Notes: generated by a model from the letters alone, not told the origin. Positions 1 through 11,700 are shown, counted from the first letter of the stretch. The stretch: DNA of 64,000 nucleotides from Ctena decussata (GCA_963989385.1 OZ022501.1:88582979-88646978), one strand, 5' to 3'. Made by a program: numbers and translations.

Positions 1-468
1 CCTTCCTTTATAAGTTGAAGTAATGTCCTTGGTGACATCTTTTCTCAAATTCTATCTTTTAAAGTAAAATCTTATGTCTGCAGGATTTCTTTTAGAGACG
101 CTGTTGATTTTCGATAATTTTGGTACTTTGAATTCAATATATTCTACCATATCTCTAGAACCAATTGGTGAATTCTTACCAAACTTACATGGGCTCACCG
201 ATGGGAGAGTGCAAACTGTTGATTAAATTTTGGTGACCTTGACTTTTGTGTCAATGTCACAGTAAGATTAATAATGTCAATTTTAAGTCAAGTTTTGACC
301 ATTGTCTACACATTAGGTCCTGAACTGATGTGAAATCATGACCAAAGTGGCCTAAAATAAACATTATGAAGAGTTAGAGCACTGGCTATGATCAAATGGC
401 CATTAAATCATCTTCAAGGTCAAGGTCAAGGTCAGACTAGACTGAGTTTAATCAAAGATATCACCAGT
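1..468. other. Left flank outside the giant element, no gene seen
   Basis: AT-rich non-coding sequence with no open frame of note. Short tandem AAGGTC units lie at about 415-437, a kind of sequence common in the tandem-core repeats elsewhere in this window. Nothing else is recognised. Confidence 0.5.
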
Positions 469-546
469 ATTGTATAGTTGAGAAATGAAGAAGTACCCAC
501 TGGGACTCGAACCCGCGCCGACTACGACAACTCCGCCTAGCCAATT
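469..546 (-). repeat. tRNA-derived SINE, left half, interrupted by the giant element
   Basis: Read on the minus strand, this contains a polymerase III B-box-like GGTTCGAGTCCC followed by the SINE body that ends TTCTTCATTTCTCAACTATA. The sequence stops at CCAATT (541-546), where the giant element begins. The missing tRNA-like head resumes at 44429. Intact relatives at 44652 and 45821 read across this junction without a break. The head looks like a tRNA with a long variable arm (Ser/Leu type), but the isotype is not certain. Confidence 0.75.
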
Positions 547-1190
547 AACTGTGTCCATTTACGTTTGAGCAAATCCATTTGCTCAAACTGGCTCTATGAT
601 TTTGGATAAGACGTTTGTTGGTTCAAAATTTGGATTAATATCTCTGCAGGAAATATACTGTACTTTAGTTAACTGATGAGTAATAATTAGAATTAGATCT
701 AATCCATTTTGTCCAAAATTTGGATAAACCAAATAGCCTGGGATAAGAAAACACCCTGCCTGTGCCTTATACTGTATGAAAATACATGGCCGAAAATTTT
801 ATCCAAAATTTGGATAAGCGACTGTGCAGGCAATACAATGCAGCGTATAAACAGACTGAAATACATTAAATTTTATTTTATCCAAAATTTGGATAAAACC
901 AAACTAGCTGGGAGAAACAAACACCCTGTCTTGCCCCACACATTATGCAAACACACGGCCAAAATTTTTATCCAAAATTTGGATAAGCAGGAAATGCAGT
1001 ACAACGAATACGCAGAAATAATTTTATCCAAAATTTGGATAAAACCAAACTAGCTGGGAAAAGCAAAACCCCTGTCTTAAAATACGCTGTTCCAAAACAC
1101 AGTTGTAAGTTTTATCCAAAATTTGGATAAAACTTTTAGTTAAAATACGCAGTGAATGTCATCGAAGTTTTATCCATAATTCGGATAAAC
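547..1190. repeat. Left terminal inverted repeat with palindromic motif array
   Basis: The outer 16 bp are followed by a perfect 26-bp palindrome (563-588; arms GTTTGAGCAAAT / ATTTGCTCAAAC). Then comes an array of the motif TTATCC-AAAATTT-GGATAA. Cores lie at about 623, 713, 803, 882, 972, 1028, 1116 and (degenerate) 1174, spaced 55-90 bp. The centre has odd length and so has a direction: the clear left copies read CCAAAATTTGG on the plus strand. The DNA between motifs also aligns with the reverse complement of the right end, for example the stretch after 892 with that upstream of 44035. Confidence 0.85.
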
Positions 1191-1199
1191 CACATTATG

Positions 1200-2160
1200 G
1201 TTATTGCAAAAAATACCATGAACAAAACTATGTCGAAATTCCGACGAATAAAATGTATAAGAATCTTATTTGAAAAAAAATAACGTCTTTGTACACTTAA
1301 CTTATTCTAATTTTGTCATTTAATCAATTAGTATAACTGTCAGAAAACAACTGTTTCTAAGTGTTTCAGCAAAATATTTTTATCGAAAAGGTGTTTGATT
1401 TATTTAGTGTTATTATTTCATTTTTATTTATTTATTTTTATTAGTTTTTTGTTTGGTTCGATTTAGATGCTACGCGAAAAGTTGCTCGCAAAAACATGAC
1501 AACTTATGTTTCATCTTTATTATACTGAGTACATTGTAACTGATTAATGACGCAGTTAGATAATAAAGAATAAGTATGTATGCATAAGACATACATAAGA
1601 CATGCATCGGTAGTCAGGTTTTGTTTTCAGTGAACGGAAATGGGATTTAAATCGTAAACGTGCATATCAAATAAATTCTATTTTCATCATTCAAAGTATT
1701 TGTATTTAGATTTCTCTACAAAATGTTTTTTACTGAGTCCTTAGAATACGTTATAAATGCATGCCAAAGTCCATTACATATATTTTTTTAAGTTGAATCA
1801 CATTAAATTAGAATGCAGCACTTTTGATATGGTTTTTTTTTTTCTGTTTTTTTTTTCTTCTTCTTTCGTTGTGTTGTGTGATCTGAAATGACAAAACATA
1901 CGTGTTAATGACTGACAATATGTGTTTATGTTATTTATAAAGGACCTCTGACAGTAATAATGTTAATTTGCCTATAAAATTAGTCAAAATTAAATTTTTG
2001 ATATACCCAAGAATTTTTCTTGAAATTTGTTGCTCTCAACTTCCCCTAACTGGCTATGAATTTAATTTCTGATTTTTTAGTACATGGACTTCAATTCTGG
2101 TTGAAAAAGCCAAATTTTATAATTAAACGTAATCGAAACAGGCAAAGTTTTCTAAAGATA
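1200..2160. other. AT-rich interior, nothing recognised
   Basis: A/T-rich sequence with T- and A-runs (for example about 1830-1860) and no supported gene or repeat. Stop codons are dense in all frames. Confidence 0.5.
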
Positions 2161-2254
2161 CCCCCCCGTGCCTCAGCTAGCCACTTTGCATGTATGAGTG
2201 TACTATCATAATACACATTATATGTGAGTGGCTTGCTGAGGCACGTGGGGGGGC
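2161..2254. repeat. Short hairpin-forming inverted repeat
   Basis: The arm at 2161-2187 (C-run then GTGCCTCAGCTAGCCACT) is complementary to 2228-2254 (AGTGGCTTGCTGAGGCAC then a G-run), with a ~40-nt AT-rich loop. It could be a tiny foldback element. No target duplication is apparent. Confidence 0.7.
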
Positions 2255-2659
2255 GAGATAGTCTACAGCTGAAAAACTGAAAAAGTGGGTAGGGTACTTA
2301 CACCCTTTATATCTACAAATAGGCTAAAGTCCTTATTATTGAAAACATATTGCATACTATCAGTAACAGTAGTGTGTACTTTAGTTTTAGCATAGTTATC
2401 AATTAAAATTTCGATATATTAGAAATCCCAAAAATGGACTTATTTTCAGAGTCTGAAACATTCACGTACCCCCTCTTGATGAAATTGGTTAAAGTTAGTC
2501 TAGATGCCTGATAATTTTTCAAAATCACTGTTAAAATGCCTTTATAGTACACAGGCCTACATATTGATGCCAATTATTTCAACTTTTGCTGCCCGAGGAA
2601 GGTGCAATAATTTGTCGAATAATAGGCAAATATGCATTGATACTGTCAGAGGTCCTTTT

Positions 2660-3250
2660 CTTTATGCACACTCTGAGTCTCGAAGTCCGGTACCGGACTC
2701 TTAGGCGCTCATCCGAGGATTGTCTCCGGGTCCAGCATGTCTCAATACGGGTAATATATGTCTCAAATGGAAAGAAATACACAGTAATCGTTAAATTCTT
2801 ATTAGATTTTGATCTTTTCTACGTATATCGCCATTTGTACAAGCGGTATTACGGTATGACCAAAGGTCATACTAAACTAACCAAAACTGAAATGAATTAC
2901 AAAGCGGGATCACAGTAATTGTTGGTACTGTAAATAATAATATATTGTTCTTATTTTTATTTTAGTTATTTATTTATCATATTTTAATATATTTGTTTAT
3001 TTGTCTGTCTATTTGTTTAACAGGGGCGAGGTATTGTGTTTTCCAATTGGCCGTCCGTGTGTTCGCCCGTCCGTTGCACGTATGTTGCATGAAAGTGAAA
3101 TTGTGAATAAAATATGTTTAACTATTTAAAGTAACAACCGCTAATTAACATACTACCGGACCCCGAGCCATTCTTAACAGGCGAGGCTCCGGGTCAGGTA
3201 CCGGACGCCGATACTGGCAGGCTAGGGATCCGGTACCGGACCCCGAGACA
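2660..3250. repeat. Cluster of GGTACC-centred palindromes
   Basis: The palindrome TCCGGTACCGGA occurs at about 2686 and 3229, with shorter GGTACCGGAC forms at about 3153 and 3216. They are joined by similar GC-rich text such as GGACCCCGAG. The surroundings are AT-rich, so this is a local compositional anomaly. Small frames across it (for example 2586-2918 +) are not similar to any family I know. Confidence 0.5.
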
Positions 3251-5939
3251 CTGCTTTTCTTTAAAATTGATATCGAGACAGTAATGATATATTTAGTCCC
3301 CTGTATCTCAGGAATTCCAGCCTATAGAGACTCACCACCCGCATGTCACAAGAGGAGTAAATTGTTACCGAGACTGAATACGAGTCATCCGGAGATGAAC
3401 AAACGTACAACAAACTGCCATAAACATTGTGGAGTTTGATATGAGCGTCTAACTTTCCGACATTCACGAACTTCCGTGCCCGTGTAAAGTTCGGAGTCTG
3501 TATTTCATGTGGAAGAAGAACATTGCAGGTTTATTCAGTATATAGACAGAACCGCAAAAGACTAAGTCGCATCTTCCTTAGGTGTCATGAACCAGCGGTC
3601 TGCTGTCGCAGGTCGAACACCTTGACAAACAAGCTGCCTCGGGGCAGAAGAGGAGTACACCGCTTCACTGGAAGGTCTTCCGCGACAGCCTGCATCATCG
3701 AGGGTTTAGTAGTCCGACCGCCTTCACAATAAATTCGAAAGAAGTAAGTCTTGCTGTCCACTTTCAATGAATCCAATATTTCATGGCTGAACAGACGTAC
3801 TCTTTATATCTCCAACCTACATTTGATAGAGTTAAAATATTACAAGTCGCTCAGGTTGCTGCACGACTGCTAGAAAACAAGTAAAAAGGTTGCTGCAGGG
3901 TGCAGCAAAAGATAATGCACGGCAAAAGAAATAAGCTTTTTCAGTTTTTGACGATGGAAAATATTTGACCAAAGGTCCTGTTTCTAATTTTCATACTTCA
4001 ATTAGGCATGTTTATTCACAAAAAGGAAAAGAAAATCATAGTGTCAAATGGGGAAATAGACATGGTAATGTGAAGTTTAGGATCAATATCTATCATTGTG
4101 CCAAATGTGAACTATATCTATCTCAGAATTTGTAACAAAATTCTTAGTATATTATGTGACCTTGACGTTCAAGCCATCTAGGAAGAGGGGATGGGAATCA
4201 TCCAAAAAATTATGGTCACTTTTCGTGAACTGTTGTCAGTTTAATGAAAATATGCCTTTCCCTTTAATATGGGGTCTGAATGAATATATATGTTCCCTAT
4301 CATTGCATTTTACTTTGTAAAACCAACCGATGATCGACTAATAGTCGACATAAATTGTTCCTTATCTCATTTTTTTCTGGGCTTATTGCAGGACTATTTC
4401 TTTTTATCAAATTTCTAAACATTTCTATTGCTAACCAAAATTTTACATTGACTTACTCAAATAAACATTATATCCTTTATTTTACATGACTTTAAAAAAT
4501 GAACATATGCACGCGCTGTGCCCAAGATATAGTGGGCTTCTTTTCCTCACTACCCTTATGGCTACCATGCTATTGGCAACGTCAACGTCAAAGCTACTGA
4601 TCTGAATACTGTGGTTAAATGTATGAAGCTCTACAAAGCTACAAAAATGTTAATGTATGGACAGATGAACAAACAGACGAAAAGACAGACGCATGGAGGG
4701 CACATGTTACGAACCATCTTAGAGCGGCGTATAAAAAATAACTTCGAGTTCACAATGGCGGACACATGTGAAATCAGAGCATGATGCTGAGCACGTGCTA
4801 AAAACTTCACACATTTTACAAACAACAAACTCCTTCCAAAAGGTAAAACGCGGTTCAATAAACACAGAGTCAAAAGCAACAACTCTTAAGCTCTTAAAAT
4901 AAGTAGGCGAAATTAAATTATCCTAGTTATATATAGAAAAAAAAATCAATGGCAAAAATGCGCCCATCGCTCATGCAATATCAACGTGCATATCTGTGAC
5001 CTACTGGTTTTAGGGAATGGGATGCAGCTTTATCCCTCTTAGATACTTTCAAGGCTATAAGCATGACAGTGATGAAGTGTTAGTAGCCTCCGGACAAACA
5101 GGCTATAATTACTGATAACATCTTCGGTCCTTGAAAGTAAATCGTCGATTAAAAAGTTATTCCAGTGAACTCAATACTAGAGGAATTACGAACATACTAG
5201 GGAACTATTATGATTTTCTGCTGCCTCAGAATGCGATTCGGCATGATTCCATGACCCTGATCTATTATTTTGGGCACTGAGTTTGAACAAACTTAGATAA
5301 TTATACACTGCTCATGCAGACTGGTCCGGTTTCAGAAGCTACATGACAGGTATTTAGCAACCAAAAGGACTCACCCACTAGACTGTTTGGTGTCAGCTAC
5401 TTTATGAAGCAGTCATTCTTTTCCTAGTAGATCAGTAATGCAATAAGTGCTATGGCTGTAATGAGTGATATTTTATATACAGAGCAGTACATTCGCAACA
5501 AAAAGCGGTTCAGTCCCATAAAGTGGTCATACGGCTACGTGTCCTAGACCCACGATTTAAAACTATCCTGTTGAGGAAAGGGTGTCTGATAGCTTAACAC
5601 AAAGACGGTTGTAAGAAAAATACTTGCAAGATTTGTAAAATAATAATAATAACAAATAAATACATAAATATATGATACTGAATGATACATACTCGCTATT
5701 AGAATATGGCAGTTTCTGCATGAATTTGTTACATTTTGTTACTTTGTGGTACTTATATATTTACAGATGTTCTCATATTTAGAACAATGCTTTACCAATC
5801 ATTTTGAAATTAAGGACAGTTATGCAATGTTTTATCTAGATAACTTAATAAGCGCAGGTGAACAATAACGTCGTTAACATGCTACCAGCCTTTTGATAAG
5901 TTTTGCGAAACAAGCTAGTAAGGGAAAAATTACAAAAAG
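3251..5939. other. Interior of giant element, no supported gene
   Basis: Mostly AT-rich sequence. Open frames here stay under 85 codons, and some overlap on both strands at 3523-3776, as expected by chance. No repeat boundaries were found. Confidence 0.4.
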
Positions 5940-6340
5940 CGATATCACAATATCAGCTATAAGATACCAGATATGACGTGTCAGCTTGACACACAATTGA
6001 TCTGTATGGGTATTGAAAAGCATGGGCATTATCAGAACAACAGGAATCTGCCAGATTTAAGAGTGCATATCACAGAAAATGAGTCTTATGCCCCGAGACA
6101 AAGTTATATGTTGGAAATCTATTTGTTTTATATTAAGGTGAGTGGGTACACTTTCAGGGATTGAGACTTCTCCATTTTCGTCTTTTGTCTCCCTTCTTAA
6201 AAGGAATAATTTGCTCCTGCAAATTAAACTCTTACTTTTAGGAGTAGACTCCATTTTTGAAGAGTTACGTCATTCAGGGAGGCAAACATGATGTAATGGA
6301 AGTTGTTTCTCTTTGTAAAAAGTGCAGAAAAATACGGAGC
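5940..6340 (+). repeat. Left arm of a widely spaced inverted repeat
   Basis: This stretch aligns in reverse complement with 14440-14810. Shared landmarks in order are the block ending ACACACAATTG, GAAAAGCATG, TCTGCCAGATT, AAGGTGAGTGGGTACA, CAGGGATTGA, TTTTGTCTCCCTT, AGACTCCATTTT and GAAGAGTTACG. The arms are ~8.1 kb apart, diverged with small indels, and enclose the GC-richer island. They may be the ends of another old element or two opposite copies of one repeat. Confidence 0.7.
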
Positions 6341-6780
6341 TATACCCATACACTTTAAGCTGATTTTAATAGTTGGAAAAGACAAACAATGAAGATCTTG
6401 ATAAGCCTGCTTATTTCAGGTGCAGTCTGATATGGGTTTACACTGACCGCTAAGGCATCCATCTCCCGGCATTTAGTTTCATACATTGGTAATTTGGGAC
6501 TTTAGGCCTCCCAATTTATATTTTTATACAGTCGGAACTCAAGAGAATGGCAAGAGGTAATTTACATGATATCTCACAACATATATTTATTTGTAAAGTT
6601 TTGATTTTAAGCAAAGAACAAGTCAACTCCAACATTTTAATTCATCTTATAGCTCGGCAATGGGCTTTTTGACTCCCTTCAAGTGATTCATAGGTAGTAA
6701 ATGTGTTTTGCTTTGTTTTTGTGTTTTCTTTCCCCAGCAGCCTTTATTTGTGTTAACAATTTAATGTTCAGCAAGGTCTA

Positions 6781-7069
6781 TGCATGGTAAAGGTAAAAAG
6801 GTAAATGTTTCTCATACATGTAGCCTAATAGCCATAGGGGCAGTGGGGGTTAGAGACTCACTGTATCTTGAGCACAACAGATGAAAGGCGGAGCCCATCA
6901 CTCTCCTTTTGCTGCCTTATCCTTCCCTGATTCAAAAGAGTTACCCATTTATTGCTGGATTGACAGAGAGAGTTTTCCCAGTCGTCGAAACGCGGGCGCG
7001 ATCTCGTGACCTTCCGGCGACTTTCTGCAGCATAACCGAGTTACTATAACCACTCGACCACAGGAGGGT
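6781..7069 (-). repeat. tRNA-Ser-like SINE
   Basis: On the minus strand the sequence from about 7066 downward begins like a tRNA with an A-box (TGGTCGAGTGGTTA) and a degenerate B-box (GAGATCGCGCCC). An AT-richer body follows toward 6781. It is not a functional tRNA: the B-box and stems are degraded. The 3' limit is approximate. Confidence 0.55.
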
Positions 7070-7084
7070 TTCTTTTTTACAGTA

Positions 7085-7185
7085 TCGAGTTTCGAGTAAT
7101 AAAAAGAGAGTTTCGAGTTATAAAAGGCAAGTATCGAGTTATAAAAAGCGAGTTTCGACTTGTAAAAAGGGAGTATCGAGTTCCC
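7085..7185 (+). repeat. ~24-bp tandem repeat (GAGTTTCGAGTTATAAAAAG-type)
   Basis: Five imperfect units alternate between AGTATCGAGTT and GAGTTTCGAGT, each followed by ATAAAAAG. A weaker relative occurs at about 13446-13500. Purpose unknown. Confidence 0.7.
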
Positions 7186-7299
7186 AGCATGCTGGTGTTA
7201 TTTTTTTTTATTTTTTTATTTTTTTTTCTTCAATTTTATGTATCATTAATGAGCTGAACGCACTGCTTTGGGCATATTTATGCATTAAGGTCTACACCG

Positions 7300-7480
7300 C
7301 AGAATTTTCACTTTCATTTTCATCTGATTTGTCAAAGACATCAAAGGAGATAATTTTGCCACTTGAATTCTCCAGGACCATATACCATTACATGTTTTAA
7401 GCAGGTTTTGATTTCTTGCATCTGGAGATGTGCAGCTGGAGATATGGCCAATCAGCTGACAGTTTTTGTGTGATAGACTG
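7300..7480 (+). repeat. Dispersed repeat shared with 38085-38265
   Basis: Both stretches contain, in the same order, TTTTCATCTGATTxG, AGATCAAAG or ACATCAAAGGAGAT, CCA(A)TTGAATTCTC, AGGGCCATA or AGGACCATA, and GCCAATCAG or GACCAATTGG followed by AGTTTTTGTG or AGTATTTGTG. They are diverged direct copies of an unnamed family. Confidence 0.45.
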
Positions 7481-7659
7481 AAAAGTTCCTTTTTTCTCTT
7501 AAATATTACATGTCACTTGTTTAAATATCATATATCATCTATGTGTAACCTGACATGTTTACCTACATAGATGAGCTTTTGTTCTTTTCTGTTCTGTTCC
7601 GCAAAATGAATTATAATTTCGAATGCCGCCATGTAGTCGGATTGCTCTGCTTTTAATTG

Positions 7660-10600
7660 ATTAGGTTTTCTTTCGTTTTGACAATATGAAAAGTACAAGA
7701 AAGAAGAATACAAAAGTTTTATCCGGAATTTCGGCCTTCGTCCGGGCACGTACACATCTGAGTAAGTATATATAATCATGGCAAGAAATCAAAATGGCAG
7801 CGCACACAGTGGGCCTAGACAAAAATTGCTTAGAACACTGCAGGACATTACATACGCAGGTAACCTTGTCTCGACAAGCTTGTTGGGAACAAAATCTCAA
7901 AAAGTAAGGGAAGCTATATTTCAGTATATTAGAGATACCCAGTATGAGGAAAAAATATAGGACCGTGCACAAACCTATCATTTGCGACAGTGTCATGGGT
8001 GAGGGGCATTCGAACGGACAGTTCAGGCAGGCCAATCCTACCCACTATTTCAACTGGAACAATACAGACATAGACAACGGACATACAATACTAGGAGTCA
8101 CCGGGGTGTGTGATTACAGGGGTCTGTTCCATCGGACGTAGCGAAGCGAGGTCCGATGGAGGCTTACAGATCTGGGAATATAGAGCGGATGTTGACAATG
8201 GCCCGAAGAGGCCTCACATGCCATCCGTCTCCTGACGCCCTGAGATGTATTGCTAAGGCCTGCATAAATGGGACGCGGGGACCCTGTATACAGGATGTGT
8301 TTTATGCTGAAATGTGCATGGGTCCATTTGGGTACGATCCCATATTGCATAACGACGCGCGCCAACATGTCGCCACCCTACCTACCTGGCCCTGTCTGGT
8401 GGTCTGGCCTGGCTGTGGGACGGCAGGCGACTGTGAATTACAGGTTTGGGCGAGAGCCAGATCGGATGAAGCGGTTCCCTTGCCACGACTATGGCCTCTC
8501 CCGGCTGCCTAGGCATCGCTCGGGGGTGCGCGAAGTGGGGAAAGTAAAACAAAGTGGACATAATGGCTAATAGTAATAATAATAAACCCTACACGTGTTG
8601 GCGCAGTCCGATCCTACACCTACACCTCGGAGGCAGAGTACTAGAAAAAAGACAGACATACGAACCATTATATTACAGACATTTACAGACTAGACTCGAC
8701 GAGCGGTGGCATAGTGTTCAGCGAACTCAAAATGATGTGCGGAGCCGGTCACATGCTAGGTGGGGCTCCTTCCCAATCACTTGCTGGCCGGCTCTGAGTA
8801 ACATCCAGGATATAAAAGTCTCTAACGCATGTGCCACCGACCGCCGAGCCAATAGCAGACTAGACATAATCGTACACTACAGTAAACAGACGTACAGACG
8901 TACAGAGAGGCGCGCAGTGGAGGTGCATCAAAAGCTCTTGTACATACTCGGACATTACCGAAAACCCCAATCAAATCCAAAGCCCGAAACAGAAAATACA
9001 GCATCCAACATTTTTAGACCACAAAATTTGGTGCGCGTTATTAATATTTATTTAACAACAAAATTCAATATCGCGAGCTCTCACGGCATTACACTCAGGT
9101 GTGGAAGCACGAGATAATTCAACAAAAGCGCAACTGGCCAATTATAGGGTCAATGATCTCCACTGCGAGTTTCTAACATACAACTTACCGTGTGCACCGG
9201 AAGTGTCTGGGCGGTTTATAAAGGTAGGGCTTAATATGAACTCGTCCATCCTTGTAAATGGACTAGTCTGGAAGGCGGGTAGGATAGCATATCACCGAGT
9301 CGGCACGTAAGGAGCGTCTGATCGGGGTCTACGTGTGATAGGAAGAGAACCGCCCGGACGTTTTTGGGGAGCACAACGGGAAAATGTTTAATATGCAGTC
9401 GTATCAAGAAAAAAGGCAAAAAAAAAAACAACAAAAGAATTACTTTCATGGAATTTGTTGAATTTAGGAATTTTAGGAATTTAGTTAGGATCACAGAGCG
9501 AAATTGCAACTCCGAAATTAATAAATCACAGGCACTCGAATGAAGAAAGAAGAAGAAGTATTACAGCATAAAATGAATTTAGGAATTTAGGAATTTAGTT
9601 AATTATATTAGGAATTTAGAGTAATATAGGGAATTAGTAATCTACATCAGACGCTAAACCCTACCAAAATAGAAAGAGACAACAAAAGGCAAACATTAGT
9701 ATGGGTTAAAGTTCCTTCAAAATTTCTTTATAAACCCCTTTTTGTAACGAAGCATAAATAATAGAACAAATAAATACATAAATCGCTTAAATATGGGTTG
9801 GCCCCCTTCCCACTACCTGCAGGGAGGGGGGGGGGTGTGCCAATTATAAATGTGGACGACTCCACTCCGCAGGCGGGGGGGGGGAATGACGCATAGACTA
9901 TTTTTTAATAAAAAAGGCGACAAAAAATGGAAATTCCGTCCTTTAACTCGGAAAATCCTCTCGGGGGGGGGGGGGGGGCGATGGTGGGCTTCCTAAGGGT
10001 TAGTGATTATTCCCCGGGTGTATAAGGAATGGAACCATCCCCCTTAGAATGTGGACGAGACCATTATCCGGGAATGGGGGGGGGGGGTTGGGCTTCGCGC
10101 GGCTAGACCCTGTCGCGACGTGACCGTAAACATAGAAATCCATCATTATATTGGACAAAAGTGTTACACGCGGCGCGCGCGGGAGACGGTGCGCGTGCCC
10201 CCTCAATGAGGAAAGGACAAGGTAGGTAATCCCATCGGTGCCCCGACGGGGGGAGACGCCTCGGCTATTTCGCCATCGAAAAAAGAACAGAGGGGAAGAA
10301 AGATGTGCCATGAAAAGGCTGACGCATGAGGGGCCAAAACATAGGTGAGCAACACATATTATATTTCAATAAGACTAGGGTAAAATAACCTACACACCTA
10401 GGCATCTAAATTGGTATTTTTGCAACAAAATGAGTAACAGAAATTTAAGCAATAACCAATTAAGGACCGTCCTTGTCTCTCTGGGTAATGACACTCCGCC
10501 AGTCTTACCTTAGCATGCCTGTTAAAGTTACGGCGCGGCAGCGAAACAACGATGGATGCAGGACACAACAACGGTGGAGACATCCCAGAAGAAGAGGATG

Positions 10601-11700
10601 GAGACGGACAGACGGACAGATACGCAATCACAAACATAAACACACAAACACGCACGCAAGCCGGCATACACGCAAACACGCATGCACGCAAAAAATAACA
10701 AGTACACGCACATTGTGCTAGCACAAAATAAGAAGGCACACACACACGCAAAACATACTAACAACCAAACTTGATGCGCTGCCACCCCTGAGTGAGGCGT
10801 GTTTTTAATAGCGACAGCCCTATGGTGGCATCATCATACTCACAAGAAAACTTACTAACGGCCCATCAACTTATCAATATTATATACCTAACTAACTGGG
10901 GTTAGTATATAACAGCCACATCTTTATTATATATGCTTGACCATACAGTGCGAGACCCATCCCTATGCAAAAAAAACGTTAAGCCATTCCCAACTAATTT
11001 CTGCTCTTTTTAATATCCTTTAGGATCATAAATGATTAATGAGCAAGGCGCTAGCATCCTAAAGCCGTCACCACGCTAGATGCTCACTTCTGACGGGGGA
11101 GTTCAAAATTCAAACTTAATGTTGCACTCATCACTTGGCAAAATTACTCGACCAAAATAACTGAAGTGCAACAGCCCTAAAGGTACCTGAAAAGGTCCCT
11201 ACCTGTGACTGCGTCAATCCCCACCTAAGGGTAAGGTCAGAATAAGGGACCTCCATCCGGAACCAAATTATTTGGATACGGGGGACGGTTAAAATTAAGG
11301 GCTGTAAGTAATATGGGACCCAAACAGGTCCCATCCTTGAAACCTAAGGAACGCCTGCGTGTTCTCTCGTTGGGACCTGGGTTTCGTCGTGCTCCTTCTC
11401 TGCGGGCGGGGTTGGCCTGTGTTTCCCTGGACTTTCCGCTGGGGTGGCTTTCAAGTGGCGCGCGCCTCCTTCTCCGGACAGAACCTGACTTGGAGCCGTA
11501 GACGGCAAACATCTATGCATAAATACTGGTTAGGCAGCACTGACCGACGAGACATTTACAGACTGAATGACATTGGACGGACACACGGCGCCAAATGAGT
11601 GCAACTATGGTTACGTACCGTTGAGCCACTTGGGTAACGTCGATACGAGAATTGAACAGAACAGAACAGAACAGAAAATGGCAGATCATATCAAAACTAA
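7660..11700. other. GC-richer island with G-runs and a chain of small plus-strand frames
   Basis: Base composition shifts clearly from the AT-rich surroundings. CpG-rich patches (8150-8550, 10080-10290, 11330-11510), G-runs of 10-16 (9825, 9875, 9963-9978, 10077) and a CA-rich tract (10600-10750) lie here. Plus-strand frames follow each other: 7778-7960 (60 aa), 7944-8141 (65 aa), 8156-8512 (118 aa) and 8554-9117 (187 aa, rich in Arg, Asn and Thr). None resembles a protein family I know. The higher GC alone lengthens chance frames. The 8140-8370 part is repeat-derived, which argues against the 118-aa frame being a gene. Possibly a captured foreign segment or decayed cargo of the giant element. 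Confidence 0.35.
8140..8370 (+). repeat. Diverged copy of a repeat also found in both CACTGGCG elements
   Basis: Similar to 24565-24765 (+) and to 58810-59010 (-). Shared blocks are TGATGGAGGC or CGATGGAGGC, TGTTGACAATGGCCCGAAG (best match to the 58.9-kb copy), TGTATTGCTAAGGCC, and GTCCATTTGGGT followed by a TCCCAT block. A short hairpin (ATCGGAC / GTCCGAT) lies just upstream at about 8131-8157. Confidence 0.65.

Noticed and set aside
8554..9117. 187-aa plus-strand frame as a definite gene
   Set aside because: Longest unknown frame in the giant element, but it lies in GC-richer DNA where chance frames lengthen, has no recognised domain, and adjoins repeat-derived sequence. Kept only as a lead.
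10398..10785. Cys/Val-rich minus-strand frames of 85-117 aa
   Set aside because: They fall over a CA-rich low-complexity tract and overlap each other in different frames.
7585..11690. TTTTCTGTTCTGTTC near 7590 and its complement near 11660 as terminal inverted repeats of the GC island
   Set aside because: The match is a short pentamer repeat (GAACA)n; no homology continues inward and no target duplication was seen.
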